DNA from: CAYZQH01 sp050300015
GTDB taxonomy: Bacteria; Pseudomonadota; Gammaproteobacteria; Pseudomonadales; Cellvibrionaceae
Assembly (NCBI GenBank): GCA_050300015.1
Contig: JBNKWZ010000005.1
Span: 124,001 to 188,000 of the forward strand
Direction of reading: 5' to 3'
DNA: 64,000 nucleotides
A program made the translations under genes and the position numbers. The notes beneath the pieces were generated by a model, which saw only the letters and a list, made by a program, of their open reading frames with translations, was not told where the DNA came from and ran no database searches. This document shows positions 52,734-63,500 of the stretch, one piece after another (position 1 is the first letter of the stretch; every line of letters begins with the position of its first letter).

Positions 52734-53746
52734 TCAAAACGCTGGACGATCTGAGTGGAAAGCAGCAATGTACTGTTAATTTTAATCCCAAGTTTTTGTG
52801 CGCGTGCCAGGTTGATCACGGGTTCACCTTTAGTGGTTGCTCTGGGGGTTATGTCGCTGGGTGTTACCCCATCGACCAGTATGGTGCGTGCCATTGTGCC
52901 TGCCGCAAACCCTTGTTCGTACCCAGACACGGTAACCGCTGCCAATGTGCCGTAATGAACTCTATTTAACCAGAACCCGAAATCTGGCAGGTTGCTGTTT
53001 TCAGTAACCCATTTTAAAACGGTTTGAAAGGGAACGTTATTGCCTTCCTCGTCTTTAAAATTGAATATACCGATTAGTGCGATGGCGTCAGCCTGAGATT
53101 GGTAGGAAGTGATTTTTGCTTTAAATTCTTCGAAGGTCAATATGGTATCCCAAGCGGCAATGGAAATGTTTTCCAGCTGGTTAAGCCGAGCGCGGATGCG
53201 CTCTTGGGTAGGTTGCCACATGGCGGCGTCATCAAAAACGAGCGCCAGTCGCCGAATGTTGGGGGATATGCTTTGCAATAATTTGACCGATGCTACGAAG
53301 TGCTCATGTTCGACCACTCCTGTAATATTGTGACTTTTATTAAAGCCATAACTGGCGGGCGATTTGTTAACACCGCTAAAAACAAAAGGAACGGGTGCGT
53401 TAATAAAACGCTTGGCTACTAACGCCTGGGCGTCATCGTCGGTAGTGTAAACCAAGTCTGGTTGCCACTGATGGATTATTGCAATGGCTTGTTTTGCCTT
53501 TTCTTGCTTTGCCGTTTCGGTACTGTTGTGTTTAGTATCCATCTGAAAGACACGAATGTCGACATTCGTCACCCCCAGGCCTTCACGAAATCCCTGCAGT
53601 TGAGAGTCGGTCCAGCGCCAGGGTGAGTGATAACTCATAATGTGCAAGATTTTAAAGCGTGGTTGTGTATTTGCTTCACAGATCTTTGCCATCGAAGCCA
53701 CAATCAATGTCAGGCAAAGTGTTGCGGGAAAGAAGGCCTTGAACAT
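52721..53746 (-). CDS. ABC-type periplasmic binding protein
   Basis: A 341-residue exported protein with a signal peptide (1-25, cleavage near CEA). It has the two-lobed periplasmic-binding fold of the ABC_sub_bind group: ILHIMSYHSPWRWTDSQLQG, PDLVYTTDDDAQALVAKRF, PVPFVFSGVNKSPASYG and TMARTILVDG. No ABC permease or ATPase is adjacent. The gene overlaps the downstream HAMP-PAS-GGDEF-EAL gene, so it probably delivers a ligand signal to that protein's periplasmic region instead of serving transport. This is inferred from operon structure. Confidence 0.78.
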   Translation of the reverse strand: MFKAFFPATLCLTLIVASMAKICEANTQPRFKILHIMSYHSPWRWTDSQLQGFREGLGVTNVDIRVFQMDTKHNSTETAKQEKAKQAIAIIHQWQPDLVYTTDDDAQALVAKRFINAPVPFVFSGVNKSPASYGFNKSHNITGVVEHEHFVASVKLLQSISPNIRRLALVFDDAAMWQPTQERIRARLNQLENISIAAWDTILTFEEFKAKITSYQSQADAIALIGIFNFKDEEGNNVPFQTVLKWVTENSNLPDFGFWLNRVHYGTLAAVTVSGYEQGFAAGTMARTILVDGVTPSDITPRATTKGEPVINLARAQKLGIKINSTLLLSTQIVQRFEWLK

Positions 53747-54021
53747 GGGCTATTCCATTGTATGAACTCTATTTTATCACGTAGATTAAACCCAATCAGG
53801 CAAGGTGTTTTGGAGTGCTAGTTCGGGGAGCCCCCAGGGAATGGCGATTCCTCACCGGTTTATATTGGCTTAAAAAGTGGCCCATTGACGGCTAAATCAC
53901 AATAGACCACTGCGGATTTACTTCAAGGATGATTTAAGGGCCAAATTCGCGGAGCAGGTTATGTCGGGTGTTGGTTGTCTCTCGTCAAATTTTCCGTGCT
54001 GAGTGCTTAGTGCGTGGATAT

Positions 54022-54837
54022 CTAAGACGCAAATTCCGTCCAGATGGGGCAGTGGTCGGATGGTTTTTCCATTGCACGAATGTCATAATCTACGCCCGCT
54101 GCAAGCGACGCTTCAATGAGCGGAGGTGTGGCCAGTATGAGATCAATACGTAAACCACGCTTGGGGTCTCGTTCAAACCCTCTGCTGCGGTAGTCAAACC
54201 AGCTAAACGTTTGCGTCTCCTCTGGATGATGCTTGCGAAAGGTATCCTGCAGCCCCCATTCTAGAAGCGTTTTTAGCCACTCCCGTTCTTCTGGAAGAAA
54301 GCTACATTTACCTGTCCTTAGCCAGCGTTTTCGATTGTCTTCACCGATCCCGATGTCCAAGTCTTCAGGAGAAATATTCATATCACCCATCACGATAACA
54401 GCGTCTTCTGGGGTGTGGTGGGTATTGAGGTGGTCGAGTAAATCAGCATAAAAGCGTCGTTTGTTAGGGTATTTGACCGGGTGGTCCTGGCTTTCGCCTT
54501 GCGGAAAATAGCCATTTAGCACTGTAAGGGGCTTTCCATTTGGCATTGAAAAGGTACCACCAATAAAGCGTTTTTGGGCGGAGTCATCATCCCCTGCAAA
54601 GCCTTTGATGGTGGTTGAGAACGGATGCTTTGACATTAATGCCACGCCATAATGGGTTTTTTGGCCCATATAAGCCACGTGATACCCCATGGCTTGCAGG
54701 GCTTCAAGGGGAAAGTCTTCGTCTGTGACCTTGGTTTCTTGTAGCCCGATAAAATCGGGCTGGTGTAATTGAATCACAGCCTCTAGTTGATGTAATCGCT
54801 GACGGAGACTGTTAACGTTAAATGATACGCACTTCAT
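54022..54837 (-). CDS. xthA: Exodeoxyribonuclease III
   Basis: XthA is an AP endonuclease and 3'-5' exonuclease of base-excision repair. The 271 residues show the EEP-superfamily motifs: FNVNSLRQRLHQLE, GLQETKVTDEDFP (catalytic Glu), NGYFPQGES, MGDMNISPEDLDIG (Asp/Asn), and the C-terminal SDHCPIWTEF (Asp-His). It is full length and monocistronic. Between it and the upstream binding-protein gene (53747-54021) I see no gene. Confidence 0.95.
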   Translation of the reverse strand: MKCVSFNVNSLRQRLHQLEAVIQLHQPDFIGLQETKVTDEDFPLEALQAMGYHVAYMGQKTHYGVALMSKHPFSTTIKGFAGDDDSAQKRFIGGTFSMPNGKPLTVLNGYFPQGESQDHPVKYPNKRRFYADLLDHLNTHHTPEDAVIVMGDMNISPEDLDIGIGEDNRKRWLRTGKCSFLPEEREWLKTLLEWGLQDTFRKHHPEETQTFSWFDYRSRGFERDPKRGLRIDLILATPPLIEASLAAGVDYDIRAMEKPSDHCPIWTEFAS

Positions 54838-54865
54838 TGTTGGTCCTTAAACGCCATAAAGAAAT

Positions 54866-54886
54866 GCCACAGTCTAAGACCGTGGC
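54866..54886 (-). terminator. Probable terminator of prc
   Basis: GCCAC-A-GTC-TAA-GAC-C-GTGGC is a hairpin with one internal mismatch. Read on the minus strand it is followed by ATTTCTTT. It lies between prc and xthA. Confidence 0.5.
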
Positions 54887-54918
54887 AAGATCATTGAGGG
54901 AGGGGAGGGCCGTTTGGT

Positions 54919-57021
54919 CTAAAAATTGGCAACCCGTTTGGGTTCTTTGGTGCGCAATAGATCCATCATGTCCACCAATATGTGCCCGGTTTCGTTTAAT
55001 ATTGCGTCGCTTTCAATGTCGATTGAAGGCTTTGGTTGTGCCGCTGCAGTTTCTCTTTCCTTTTCATCCTCTTCCTCTTTGGATTTAAAGGCTTTTAAAT
55101 CTGCAAAAGGTTTTTCGCCTTTGGCTAAACGATTTTTGTTTTCGATTTGCATTTTTTTCAATTCAAATTCATCTTTTTCTGTTAGACGGTCTGCCTCATT
55201 GAGTGAGATGGTTTTGCGGTTTTTGACTTCTTCTGACAAGGCTATTTTGTCCAGGATGAGTTGAATGTCTGGGTCTTTCTGAGTGCGTTTTTTATGGCGC
55301 TTGTCCAGTGTTGGCAAAATGTCGTTAAAATTAAAGTAGGTGCCGTGTTTCGCTGGGCTGATTTTGTCCCAGGGTAGGGCGTTTTCATAAGTGGATTCAC
55401 CCACTTCTTCGTGGTCTACCAGGATGGGCATTTTAATATCTGGAATCACTCCCCGATGTTGCGTGCTATCACCCGAGACACGATAAAACTTGGACTCAGT
55501 CAATTTCAACTGACCCTCAGGCAGGCCGCTGAGCAGTTGCACCGTTCCCTTGCCAAAGGATTGTGACCCTACAATGATCCCGCGTTGATAGTCTTGTATG
55601 GCACCGGCAAAAATCTCCGATGCCGAAGCGCTGAGCCGGTTGATGAGTACTACTAGTGGGCCGCGATACAAAGCCCGTGAGCGGGAACGATTGTGTTGCG
55701 TCACGCGTCCATTGGATTCGCGTATTTGTACAACCGGGCCTTGGTCGATGAATAGGTCGGTTAACATGGTGGCTTCTTGCAGGGAGCCACCGCCGTTATT
55801 GCGAAGGTCTAGAATAATGCCCTCAACCTCATCGCTTTGCAGGTCCGAGAGCAGTTTGGCGACATCGCGCGTGGTGCTTTTAAAATCCGTCTCACCTTTA
55901 CGGTAAGCCTCAAAATCGTGATAGAAAGCTGGAATATCGATAACACCAATTTTACGGGTTTTATCGCCAGCGCTCACTTCTAAAATGGCGCTCTGAGCCG
56001 CCTGGTCCTCGAGTTTGACCGTGCCGCGTTTGATTTGAATGATTTTGGCTGCGGCTTCACCGGTAATCACTTCAAGCTTGACGATGGTGTCTTTCTTGCC
56101 GCGAATCAAGTCAACCACTTCGTCTAGCCGCCAGCCCACAACGTCAACCAGCTCACCGGTTTCACCTTGCCCTACGCTAACAATTTTGTCTGCCGGGCGA
56201 AGTTGTCCCTGTTTGTCTGCCGGCCCTCCGGCCACTAGGCGAACCACTTTGGTGTGCTCGTCTTCCGACTGAAGTACAGCGCCGATGCCCTCCAGTTGTA
56301 GTGACATGTTGATATTAAAGTTTTCGGAAGTACGTGGCGAAAAGTAATTGGTGTGTGGGTCATACAGCATCGTAAAGGTATTGATCAGTGTCTCATAGAC
56401 ATCTTGGCTGTTTTGCTGGGAGGTTCGGTTCAATTGGTTTTTATAGCGCCGAGTTAAAGTGTTGTTGGCCTCATCCACGGTTTTCCCAGCCAGCTTTAAG
56501 TTCAACAGACTCAGTTTTAAGCGCTTTTCCCAAATGGCGTCGGCAGCGGCTTTGTCTACTGGCCAGGGGGCGTCTTCTCTATCTAACTCGATGGATTCTT
56601 TCTGGGTGAAATCAAAAGGCTTCTCGGTATTGGCCAGGCGATCTAAAACCCACTGTAGTCGGCTTTCAACGCGTGCCCGATACACCTCATAAATACCAAA
56701 CCCAGGTTTTAAGTTGCCCTTTTTAAGAAAATCGTCATGCAACGTCTCACTTTTGTGGAACTTTTGGATGTCGTCCTCGTAAAAGTAGAGGTGCGCTGGG
56801 TCCAGACTCTCTAGGTAGTCTGTTAGGAACCGGCGCGACACTTCGTCGTTGATACTCAGTTCTCGGTAGTGGCGCTTCTGGAGTTTATCCAGGATATCCA
56901 TGGTAGTAATTGATTGCGACGCTGTAGGGGCGACGTCTGTGGGGGTTTTGACTTCGGCGTTAACCCCAAACGCTACTGACAAACAAGTGAGTGTTAGGGC
57001 GAAACGTAGGAAAATGGGCAT
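54919..57021 (-). CDS. prc: Tail-specific protease Prc
   Basis: Prc is a periplasmic S41 protease that degrades proteins with unstructured C-termini and trims envelope enzymes. The 700 residues have a signal peptide (cleavage after VNA) and an N-terminal helical domain. A PDZ domain (GIGAVLQSEDEHTKVVRLVAGG, LRPADKIVSVGQG) comes before the S41 core, where Ser lies in SASASEIFAGAIQDY and Lys in SQSFGKGTVQ. A C-terminal domain (DUF3340-like, ending KEPKRVANF) completes it. In Pseudomonas Prc influences MucA turnover; a link to the RseA here is possible. Confidence 0.96.
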   Translation of the reverse strand: MPIFLRFALTLTCLSVAFGVNAEVKTPTDVAPTASQSITTMDILDKLQKRHYRELSINDEVSRRFLTDYLESLDPAHLYFYEDDIQKFHKSETLHDDFLKKGNLKPGFGIYEVYRARVESRLQWVLDRLANTEKPFDFTQKESIELDREDAPWPVDKAAADAIWEKRLKLSLLNLKLAGKTVDEANNTLTRRYKNQLNRTSQQNSQDVYETLINTFTMLYDPHTNYFSPRTSENFNINMSLQLEGIGAVLQSEDEHTKVVRLVAGGPADKQGQLRPADKIVSVGQGETGELVDVVGWRLDEVVDLIRGKKDTIVKLEVITGEAAAKIIQIKRGTVKLEDQAAQSAILEVSAGDKTRKIGVIDIPAFYHDFEAYRKGETDFKSTTRDVAKLLSDLQSDEVEGIILDLRNNGGGSLQEATMLTDLFIDQGPVVQIRESNGRVTQHNRSRSRALYRGPLVVLINRLSASASEIFAGAIQDYQRGIIVGSQSFGKGTVQLLSGLPEGQLKLTESKFYRVSGDSTQHRGVIPDIKMPILVDHEEVGESTYENALPWDKISPAKHGTYFNFNDILPTLDKRHKKRTQKDPDIQLILDKIALSEEVKNRKTISLNEADRLTEKDEFELKKMQIENKNRLAKGEKPFADLKAFKSKEEEDEKERETAAAQPKPSIDIESDAILNETGHILVDMMDLLRTKEPKRVANF

Positions 57022-57483
57022 GCAACTTGGACTCTGATGTCTGTTTAGGTTCTGTTTGAAGAATGATTGGCGGCGAATTGCCGCCTAAAAACTATAACAC
57101 AGCTTGCAAAGGGAGCACGCTGTTAGCGGGTAATTGGGAGTTTTTTAGGCATCAATGACCACGCAAGGCTTGGATGGGTATAGTGCCAAAAGAGTTCCGG
57201 TGCCATTCACCTTTAAGCCGTGTAAGAAGAGTTTTGGTATGACTCATGCGTCAGCTTTGACTGTTTTGTGCCGTTCATTGCCCAGACAAACACCGCGCTA
57301 GACTTTTGGGCTAAACTTATAGGATCTTGTCCACGATTGACTGTGCTCTCGCGCTTTAGGAGCGAAGATCCCTACAACTGTCATGTGAAGTTGGTGTTTT
57401 GTTGGTGGGGCAGGCGTTTCACGAATTTCAATAAATTCTTTTAAAACAAATAGTTAAGTGCATTTTGACTGTAAGCAGACCTT
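57022..57483 (+). other. Intergenic region between prc and the HD-GYP gene
   Basis: About 460 bases without a convincing gene. A short GGCGGC-GAATT-GCCGCC hairpin at about 57069-57085 has no T-run. The promoters of the divergent prc and HD-GYP genes must lie here, but no clear sigma70, sigma28 or sigma54 pattern was found. Confidence 0.4.
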
Positions 57484-58794
57484 ATGGCGGGTAAAAACCT
57501 TAAAGAGATTCCCTTGGCTGCATTGGTCACAGGCATGACCGTTGTAAAGCTGGACATTTCCTGGCTAGACAGCCCGTTTTTGACCCATACACGCAAAATT
57601 AAAGGGGATAAAGACATCGCTGCGTTGAAAGACGCAGGTGTCAAGCGTGTGGTGATTGACTTGGACAAGAGCCCAGTATTCGAGCATCAGCATTTCGAAC
57701 AGGCGTCTCGGCCGCCCATAGAGGGTAGCCCATCGGCTGCGTTAAACTCACCAGTACCAGGGGAGAGTTCTGCGCCAAAAGCGTCAACTGCAGCTTCCAG
57801 TACGGGTGCGCCAGCGACCCAGAAGGCTATTAAAACAACGAGTGTCAGAGAGGAGCTCAAGACGGCCCTCAAAGTTAGCCAGCAGGTGAAAGACGCTGTT
57901 CATAACATCCAAAAAAGTCTCGAAAATGATACCCCTATCAATACCAGTGAATTGACGCCATTGGTGGATACGACCTTGGCGAGCCTCGAGCGAAACAATC
58001 AGGCACTGTTGAGCCTGGTACATTTAAGCCGCAAATCCCAAAAGCTCGCCGATCACACATTTGGGTGTTTTTGCTTGGTGTTAAACCTGGCTTTGGCGCG
58101 GGAAGTTTCTGCCGAAGACCGCGAAGCCTTGGGGTTCGCGGCATTGCTTCACGAGGCGGGGTGGATACAAATTCCATTGCAGTTGATGGGGAGTCGCAAG
58201 CCATACTCTGCGCGAGAGCGTGCACTGGTCGAGAAGCATGTGTCAGTCGGCGCGAAAATACTGTCGAACTCCGATATTCCGTCCGTTACCATGCGTATGA
58301 TTGCTGAACATCACGAACATATGGATGGGTCGGGCTATCCTAAGGGGCTCAAAAAAGACCAAATTCACCCGTTGTCTCGCTTATTGACCATCGTGGATGC
58401 CTACGAAGAGCGTGTTCACCACTTGACGGACAAACCTGGCATGATCCCCACGGCTGCTATGCGGTCGTTGTATATGGACGCCGAGAAGGGTGTCTACGAT
58501 TTAGAAGTGGCTGCTGCGTTTATCAGTATGTTGGGCATATACCCCGTAATGACAGCGGTTAAACTCAGCTCGGGAGAGCGGGGCGTTATACGTGAGTTGC
58601 ACTCAGACGCTCCATTACAGCCCACGGTAGAGGTGCATTACAGTGCCGATGGCAAACTCATTGAGTCTCCGCAAATGGTGGATCTGCGTGATCAAGGCGG
58701 TGAGTCGATTTCCATTGTATCTGCGATTGACCCCCACGATCACAGTTTGGACCCACACCGTCGCCTACTTCCGGATGAAGGTGATTTGTTGTGA
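57484..58794 (+). CDS. HD-GYP-type protein with DUF3391 and altered HD residue
   Basis: A 436-residue cytoplasmic protein. The N-terminus (KEIPLAALVTGMTVVKLDIS) is DUF3391, common before HD-GYP phosphodiesterases of c-di-GMP. A Pro/Ser/Ala linker (about 80-125) follows. The HD-GYP domain has HEH-M-DGSGYP at 277-286, the ILSNSDIP helix and RLLTIVDAYEE. However, the HDxGK motif reads HEAGW at 223-227, so the metal-binding Asp is Glu and the Lys is Trp. Catalysis is therefore uncertain. It overlaps the histidine kinase gene by four bases (GTGA). Confidence 0.85.
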   Translation: MAGKNLKEIPLAALVTGMTVVKLDISWLDSPFLTHTRKIKGDKDIAALKDAGVKRVVIDLDKSPVFEHQHFEQASRPPIEGSPSAALNSPVPGESSAPKASTAASSTGAPATQKAIKTTSVREELKTALKVSQQVKDAVHNIQKSLENDTPINTSELTPLVDTTLASLERNNQALLSLVHLSRKSQKLADHTFGCFCLVLNLALAREVSAEDREALGFAALLHEAGWIQIPLQLMGSRKPYSARERALVEKHVSVGAKILSNSDIPSVTMRMIAEHHEHMDGSGYPKGLKKDQIHPLSRLLTIVDAYEERVHHLTDKPGMIPTAAMRSLYMDAEKGVYDLEVAAAFISMLGIYPVMTAVKLSSGERGVIRELHSDAPLQPTVEVHYSADGKLIESPQMVDLRDQGGESISIVSAIDPHDHSLDPHRRLLPDEGDLL

Positions 58795-60257
58795 GTTTGG
58801 ATCAAAGTGCATTTCTGGGCGAGGCAGAGGCCTGGCTACAGCATTGGCCGGATGGTTTAATTGCATTAGATCAATCTCACAATATTTTGTTTATCTCGCC
58901 CTACGCACAGCACTTGCTGGGTTATATGGACGAGCATTTCTTGGGTTCCAATGTCCACGCCAGTTTGTGTGCTCACAGCAGAGATGTCATACACACACCC
59001 GAATCTTGCCCCCTGATAAATCAACCTTCGCAATTAGAAGTACAGTCGGCCTATTGGTTGTGCGCCAACGGCAATAACCTCAGTGTGGACTATCGAATAT
59101 TTGCGCTGCCCGGTGGTAATCACGTTTCTCACAAGGTGATCAGTTTTCAAAGTAATACCGAGCGCCTCCACAACCAGGCTGAAATGCAAAAGTTCGCTGT
59201 TTATGTGGATCACAGTCCAGCGCCCATCGGAGAATTTGATCAAGAGGGGCAGTTACTTTTCGCGAACCCCTCACTGCAGGAAAAAATCTTGGCATTTGGT
59301 TTTAATGAATGGGGTTGTGGGTTGATTTTTCCTGAGGCGTTGGTGAGTCTATGTGCCACTTGTTGTGGTGAACATCAGGAAGTTCACAATGTGGAGATTG
59401 AAATTGAAGGGCATTGGTTTGGTTGGCATTTCTACCCAATTGTTGACCAGCTAGATGGTAGCGTCACCGTTATGGGGTATGCGTTTGACATTACCCATCA
59501 GAAAGTGGCCGAGGCCGAGGTGGCCAAACGTCAAGCCGAAGCCCGGCGCGATTTTTATGCCAAGATGGTGCATGAATTACGCACGCCATTGAATGCGATT
59601 GTTGGCTTTTCTCAGGTATTATTGCGGCGTACACAATCTAATTTGCCTGAACGTGATCTTGCAAGTCTACAGGCCATTCGTGCAGCGGGATTACAATTAA
59701 ACGAAATGGTGTCAGACACCCTGGATATCTCGAAAATCGAAGCGGGTAAAATGGAAGTTCAGCTCGAGGCGTTTGTGCTGAACGATTTGGTGGAGCAGGT
59801 TTCTGAGCAACTTGTAACTCTCGCAGAAGCTAAAAAATTACAATATGAGGTTACTTGTGCGCCGAACCTAGAGTGCTATTCGGATAAGAAGAAAGTGCGT
59901 CAAATTATCGTAAACCTGGTGTCTAATGCCATTAAGTATACTCAGCAAGGGTCAGTGGCGCTGACCTTAAAAAAAGTTTCACAACACGGGTCCGATACTG
60001 TCGCAGACACAGCCATTGCACTTCGCGTGGAAGATACGGGGATCGGCATTCCCGAGGATCAAATAGACGGTTTGTTTCGCGCCTATGAACAGGTTTCCGA
60101 AGAGCAAAATAGAGGCATTCAGGGAACAGGGTTGGGGTTGGCTCTGGTGGCCGAACTTGTCAATATGCTTGAAGGCGAAATATCCGTTGAAAGCCAGGTG
60201 GGTAAGGGCAGTATTTTTACAGTTATTTTGCCCGCAAGATCTTTCGTTCACGCCTAA
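58791..60257 (+). CDS. PAS-domain sensor histidine kinase
   Basis: A 488-residue protein lacking membrane helices. PAS-like regions lie at about 20-80 (DGLIALDQSHNILFISPYAQ) and 140-240 (VDHSPAPIGEFDQEGQLLFANPS). A helix, the HisKA H-box (FYAKMVHELRTPLNAIVGFS) and a HATPase_c domain follow: N-box in IVNLVSNAIKYT, G1 as DTGIGIP, G2 as GTGLGLA. The start is GTG 58791. No response regulator gene is adjacent, so its partner is unknown. The overlap with the HD-GYP gene indicates a shared pathway. Confidence 0.9.
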   Translation: MSLDQSAFLGEAEAWLQHWPDGLIALDQSHNILFISPYAQHLLGYMDEHFLGSNVHASLCAHSRDVIHTPESCPLINQPSQLEVQSAYWLCANGNNLSVDYRIFALPGGNHVSHKVISFQSNTERLHNQAEMQKFAVYVDHSPAPIGEFDQEGQLLFANPSLQEKILAFGFNEWGCGLIFPEALVSLCATCCGEHQEVHNVEIEIEGHWFGWHFYPIVDQLDGSVTVMGYAFDITHQKVAEAEVAKRQAEARRDFYAKMVHELRTPLNAIVGFSQVLLRRTQSNLPERDLASLQAIRAAGLQLNEMVSDTLDISKIEAGKMEVQLEAFVLNDLVEQVSEQLVTLAEAKKLQYEVTCAPNLECYSDKKKVRQIIVNLVSNAIKYTQQGSVALTLKKVSQHGSDTVADTAIALRVEDTGIGIPEDQIDGLFRAYEQVSEEQNRGIQGTGLGLALVAELVNMLEGEISVESQVGKGSIFTVILPARSFVHA

Positions 60258-60540
60258 CTTTCGATAAACCAGATAATATGCCGTTAAGACACGAGCGGAC
60301 TGTTGTGTACTATTAACTCGGCAATCTTTTATGTCGGGTTAATACGGTGCAAGGAGGTGCCGGGTTAATAATGTGCGTCGCTAGAGTTGTTGATTATTAA
60401 TGATAAGCTGTCTCAAAAATGACCTATTCGCAGCAGCAGCGTTCTCGCTTCTCTCAAATACTCATTTACACCCGTAAACTGCGCTGTTTGACACGCTCGG
60501 GCTTTGCTTGTACAAAGAATTCCTATTTTTGCGATAGCTT

Positions 60541-63500
60541 CTAATTAAGAAGTTGCAAGACTTGCTGAGGGCGGGCGTTGGCTTGTGCGAGCATGGCTTG
60601 TGATGCCTGTTGCAATACCTGCGCTCGGGACAATTGTGCGGTTTCCATCGCAAAATCGGCATCCATAATACGAGAGCGTGCCGTAGCTGTTTTCTCTGAA
60701 ATGGCCGTTAAATTACTCACAGTAAAATCTAACCGGTTGTTAATGGCACCCAGTTGAGAGCGAGCATCATTGATGGATTCCAGAGCGTTGTCTATTGCGC
60801 CAATGGCCTTTTGTGCTTGACTGGCATTGGCCACCGAAATGTTAGCCAAAGAGCTTCCGCTAAGCGCGGTGTCGTCAGAATTCAGGTTTTTAAGACCCGT
60901 GGCAGTGGTGCCTTCACTGGTGACTTTTAGTTGGATCGCTTGACCCGTTATCGAATTGAGTTCGATGCGTGGGTTAATGACGAATACTTCGTCGCCGAAT
61001 AAATCGTCATTGTCAGTATCCGATAAATTCTCGTCACCGTTGATGCCAAAGCTCATGCCTAATGCGTGCAACGACTGCATTCCGTTGGTATCACCCAGTG
61101 AAATTTTAATGGCCGCCGTACTTTTTAGTTCTAGGTTGCCGTTGTCATCCACTTGCGCGATAACACCTGTCGTGCCGTTGAGAGCATTAATATCCTCTAT
61201 CACCGTGGCTTTGTCCGTGATATCGGTCAGTGAGACTGTGCTGCCGTTGATCACGACAGAGCCCGCCGGGCCTGGGACTATACCAAAATTAATATCGCCA
61301 GTTACAACGGATGTGGGGTTGGCGCCAGGGTTGATGTTGGCTTTGCCAAACACGTGTAAGCGTGCACTCTCATCCACATAGGCTTTAACGCCATGTGCCT
61401 CTGTGGTGCCATTAATCTGCGCGGCAATATCGTAAGCGGTATCGCCAATGCTCACCGCAAAGCCAACGCCATTGAACCCGAGAACGCCGTTGGCCGTTAG
61501 TGAGATTGCGCCGGCGGAGACATACTCTAGCGTAGAGTCTGAATCAAATTTGAAACTTTGTGTGGCGGTAATGTTGCCAACCACGCCTGTTTCGTCACTC
61601 ATATCGTTAATCGCGTTGACCTTTGCTAACAGCCCGGCGCCGGCGTCCACTGATGTGATTGCGACACCATTGATGGTCAAATCATTGGTATTGAGTGCGG
61701 CATTTTGATCGGCCTCCGACAGGCTTTGTCCTACAACATTACCTTCATCCATCAGCAGTAAACCTAAGGTCGCCAAATCGGTATCTGTGCCATTGGCGCC
61801 GAGTGAAACGGTAATCGCGTCTCCGCTGTCAGATGTTAAAATCAGTTTGGCGTCAGAGGTCGTCAACCCACCCGAATACTCGGTGGGAATGATCAGGTTG
61901 AAGTCTTGAGAGGGGCCGGTACCGGCGTTTGCCAAAATGTCTTCAGCATTTAGGTTGGCGCCACCGTAATCTGATCCAGCAATCGATCCCGTATCGGTTT
62001 CCGTACCCACGCCGCCTTCAAAGGTGAGCGCAGAGGTCATATAGGCATAACCCGTAGTGTCGAAATCGGTTTCAAAGCTCGCTAAACTGTTCCAGCCAGT
62101 TCCTCCACCGTGGTCTGATGCGACATTGGCAAGTGCAGTACTGATATCGTCACCCGCGGCAAGGTAGTTCATCACCTCATTAATGCCCGTACCGCCTGCG
62201 TTAATAATATCGTCGTGCATCATTCGCACGGCGGTATAGCCCGCTGAATAACCCGTTGGGGTAATCGTGCTGCCAATTTTGCCTGTGGCAAAAGCGGCTG
62301 ACAGTTCTGTTTGGTTATCGAGGTTCCCAGCGGCGATGTCGAGCTCTACGCGCTCATCACCCCCATGAATAAATTCTGCAGCCCCCTCAGCAAACCAGGA
62401 GGGCATAGCCGCCGGCAGCATATTCACGTTACGGTACATAACGGCGTGGACCATCTCATGTGCAATAATCCGGTCCATATAAAGATATGGACTACCGCCA
62501 CTTGGATCGCCTGAGGCGGTAAAGTCCACCATGTCGATATTTAAGGTTAAGTTGGTGCCCAGGCCACCTCCTCCAGGAAGGGAAGCGGACACCGCGGCCG
62601 CCACGTTGCCGGCGCCGTCCGAAAAAGTGAGATCTAGAGTAAGGTCGGCGCCGTCTCCTTTGATGCCAAAATACGTTTCGATCAAATTTTCAGCCTCTGA
62701 TATCCAGGAAGAGGTCAAACCCTCAATGACCTCGGCGATATCGGCATCTGCAATTTGAGTTTCATTCACACCCGTTGCCGACCCTTGCGTGGTGTCTTGC
62801 AATGTGAGCGTGGCAAATTTATCGGAGGACAGCGCAAGCGTGCCGTCATCACTAATGGTGGCTTGAATCAGGCTGCCAGTTTTGGTGTTGATGGCATCCA
62901 CCAAATCGTCGAGAGACGTGGTATTTGAAAGGGTAAAGCTTTGTGATGAGCCGTCGAATAAACTGCCAGACAGGGTAATGCTGTCACCGTTGGCTAAAAC
63001 ACCGTCTCCCACTTGTGTGGTCGTGATAGATGCCACTGCAGTTGCTGTGACCCCTGTAACGCTTTCGTTAATATCGTCCAGTATGGTTTGCAGTGATGTG
63101 CCAGCGGTGTAACTACTGAGTGACTTGCCGTTAATCTTAACCGCTCCCGCCAAGATGTCGGTGGACAACCCCCCATCGTTTGCAATAGATAGTTCCGCGC
63201 CAACAACATCGCCATTGGTGGAGCCCAACCCCAGGCTTGAGGCATCCATGGCTGGAATGCCAAATGAGATGGTTTGATTGGCTTCGGCACCCACTTGTAG
63301 AGAGACATCTTGCTTGTCTCCTTGCAGTATGGTTTGCCCATTAAAACTTGTGGTCTCGGCGATACGGTTGACTTCTTGCACCAATTGTTGCACTTCGGCA
63401 TCAAGTGTGGCTCGATCTAAATCGGAATAAATACCATTGGAGGCTTGAATCGCCAGCTCGCGCATACGCTGTAAAAGATTACTGCTTTCTTGCAGCGCTC

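Noticed and set aside
60258..60540. Terminator or small RNA between the histidine kinase and flagellin genes
   Set aside because: No GC-rich hairpin with a T-run was found on either strand; only scattered short dyads.
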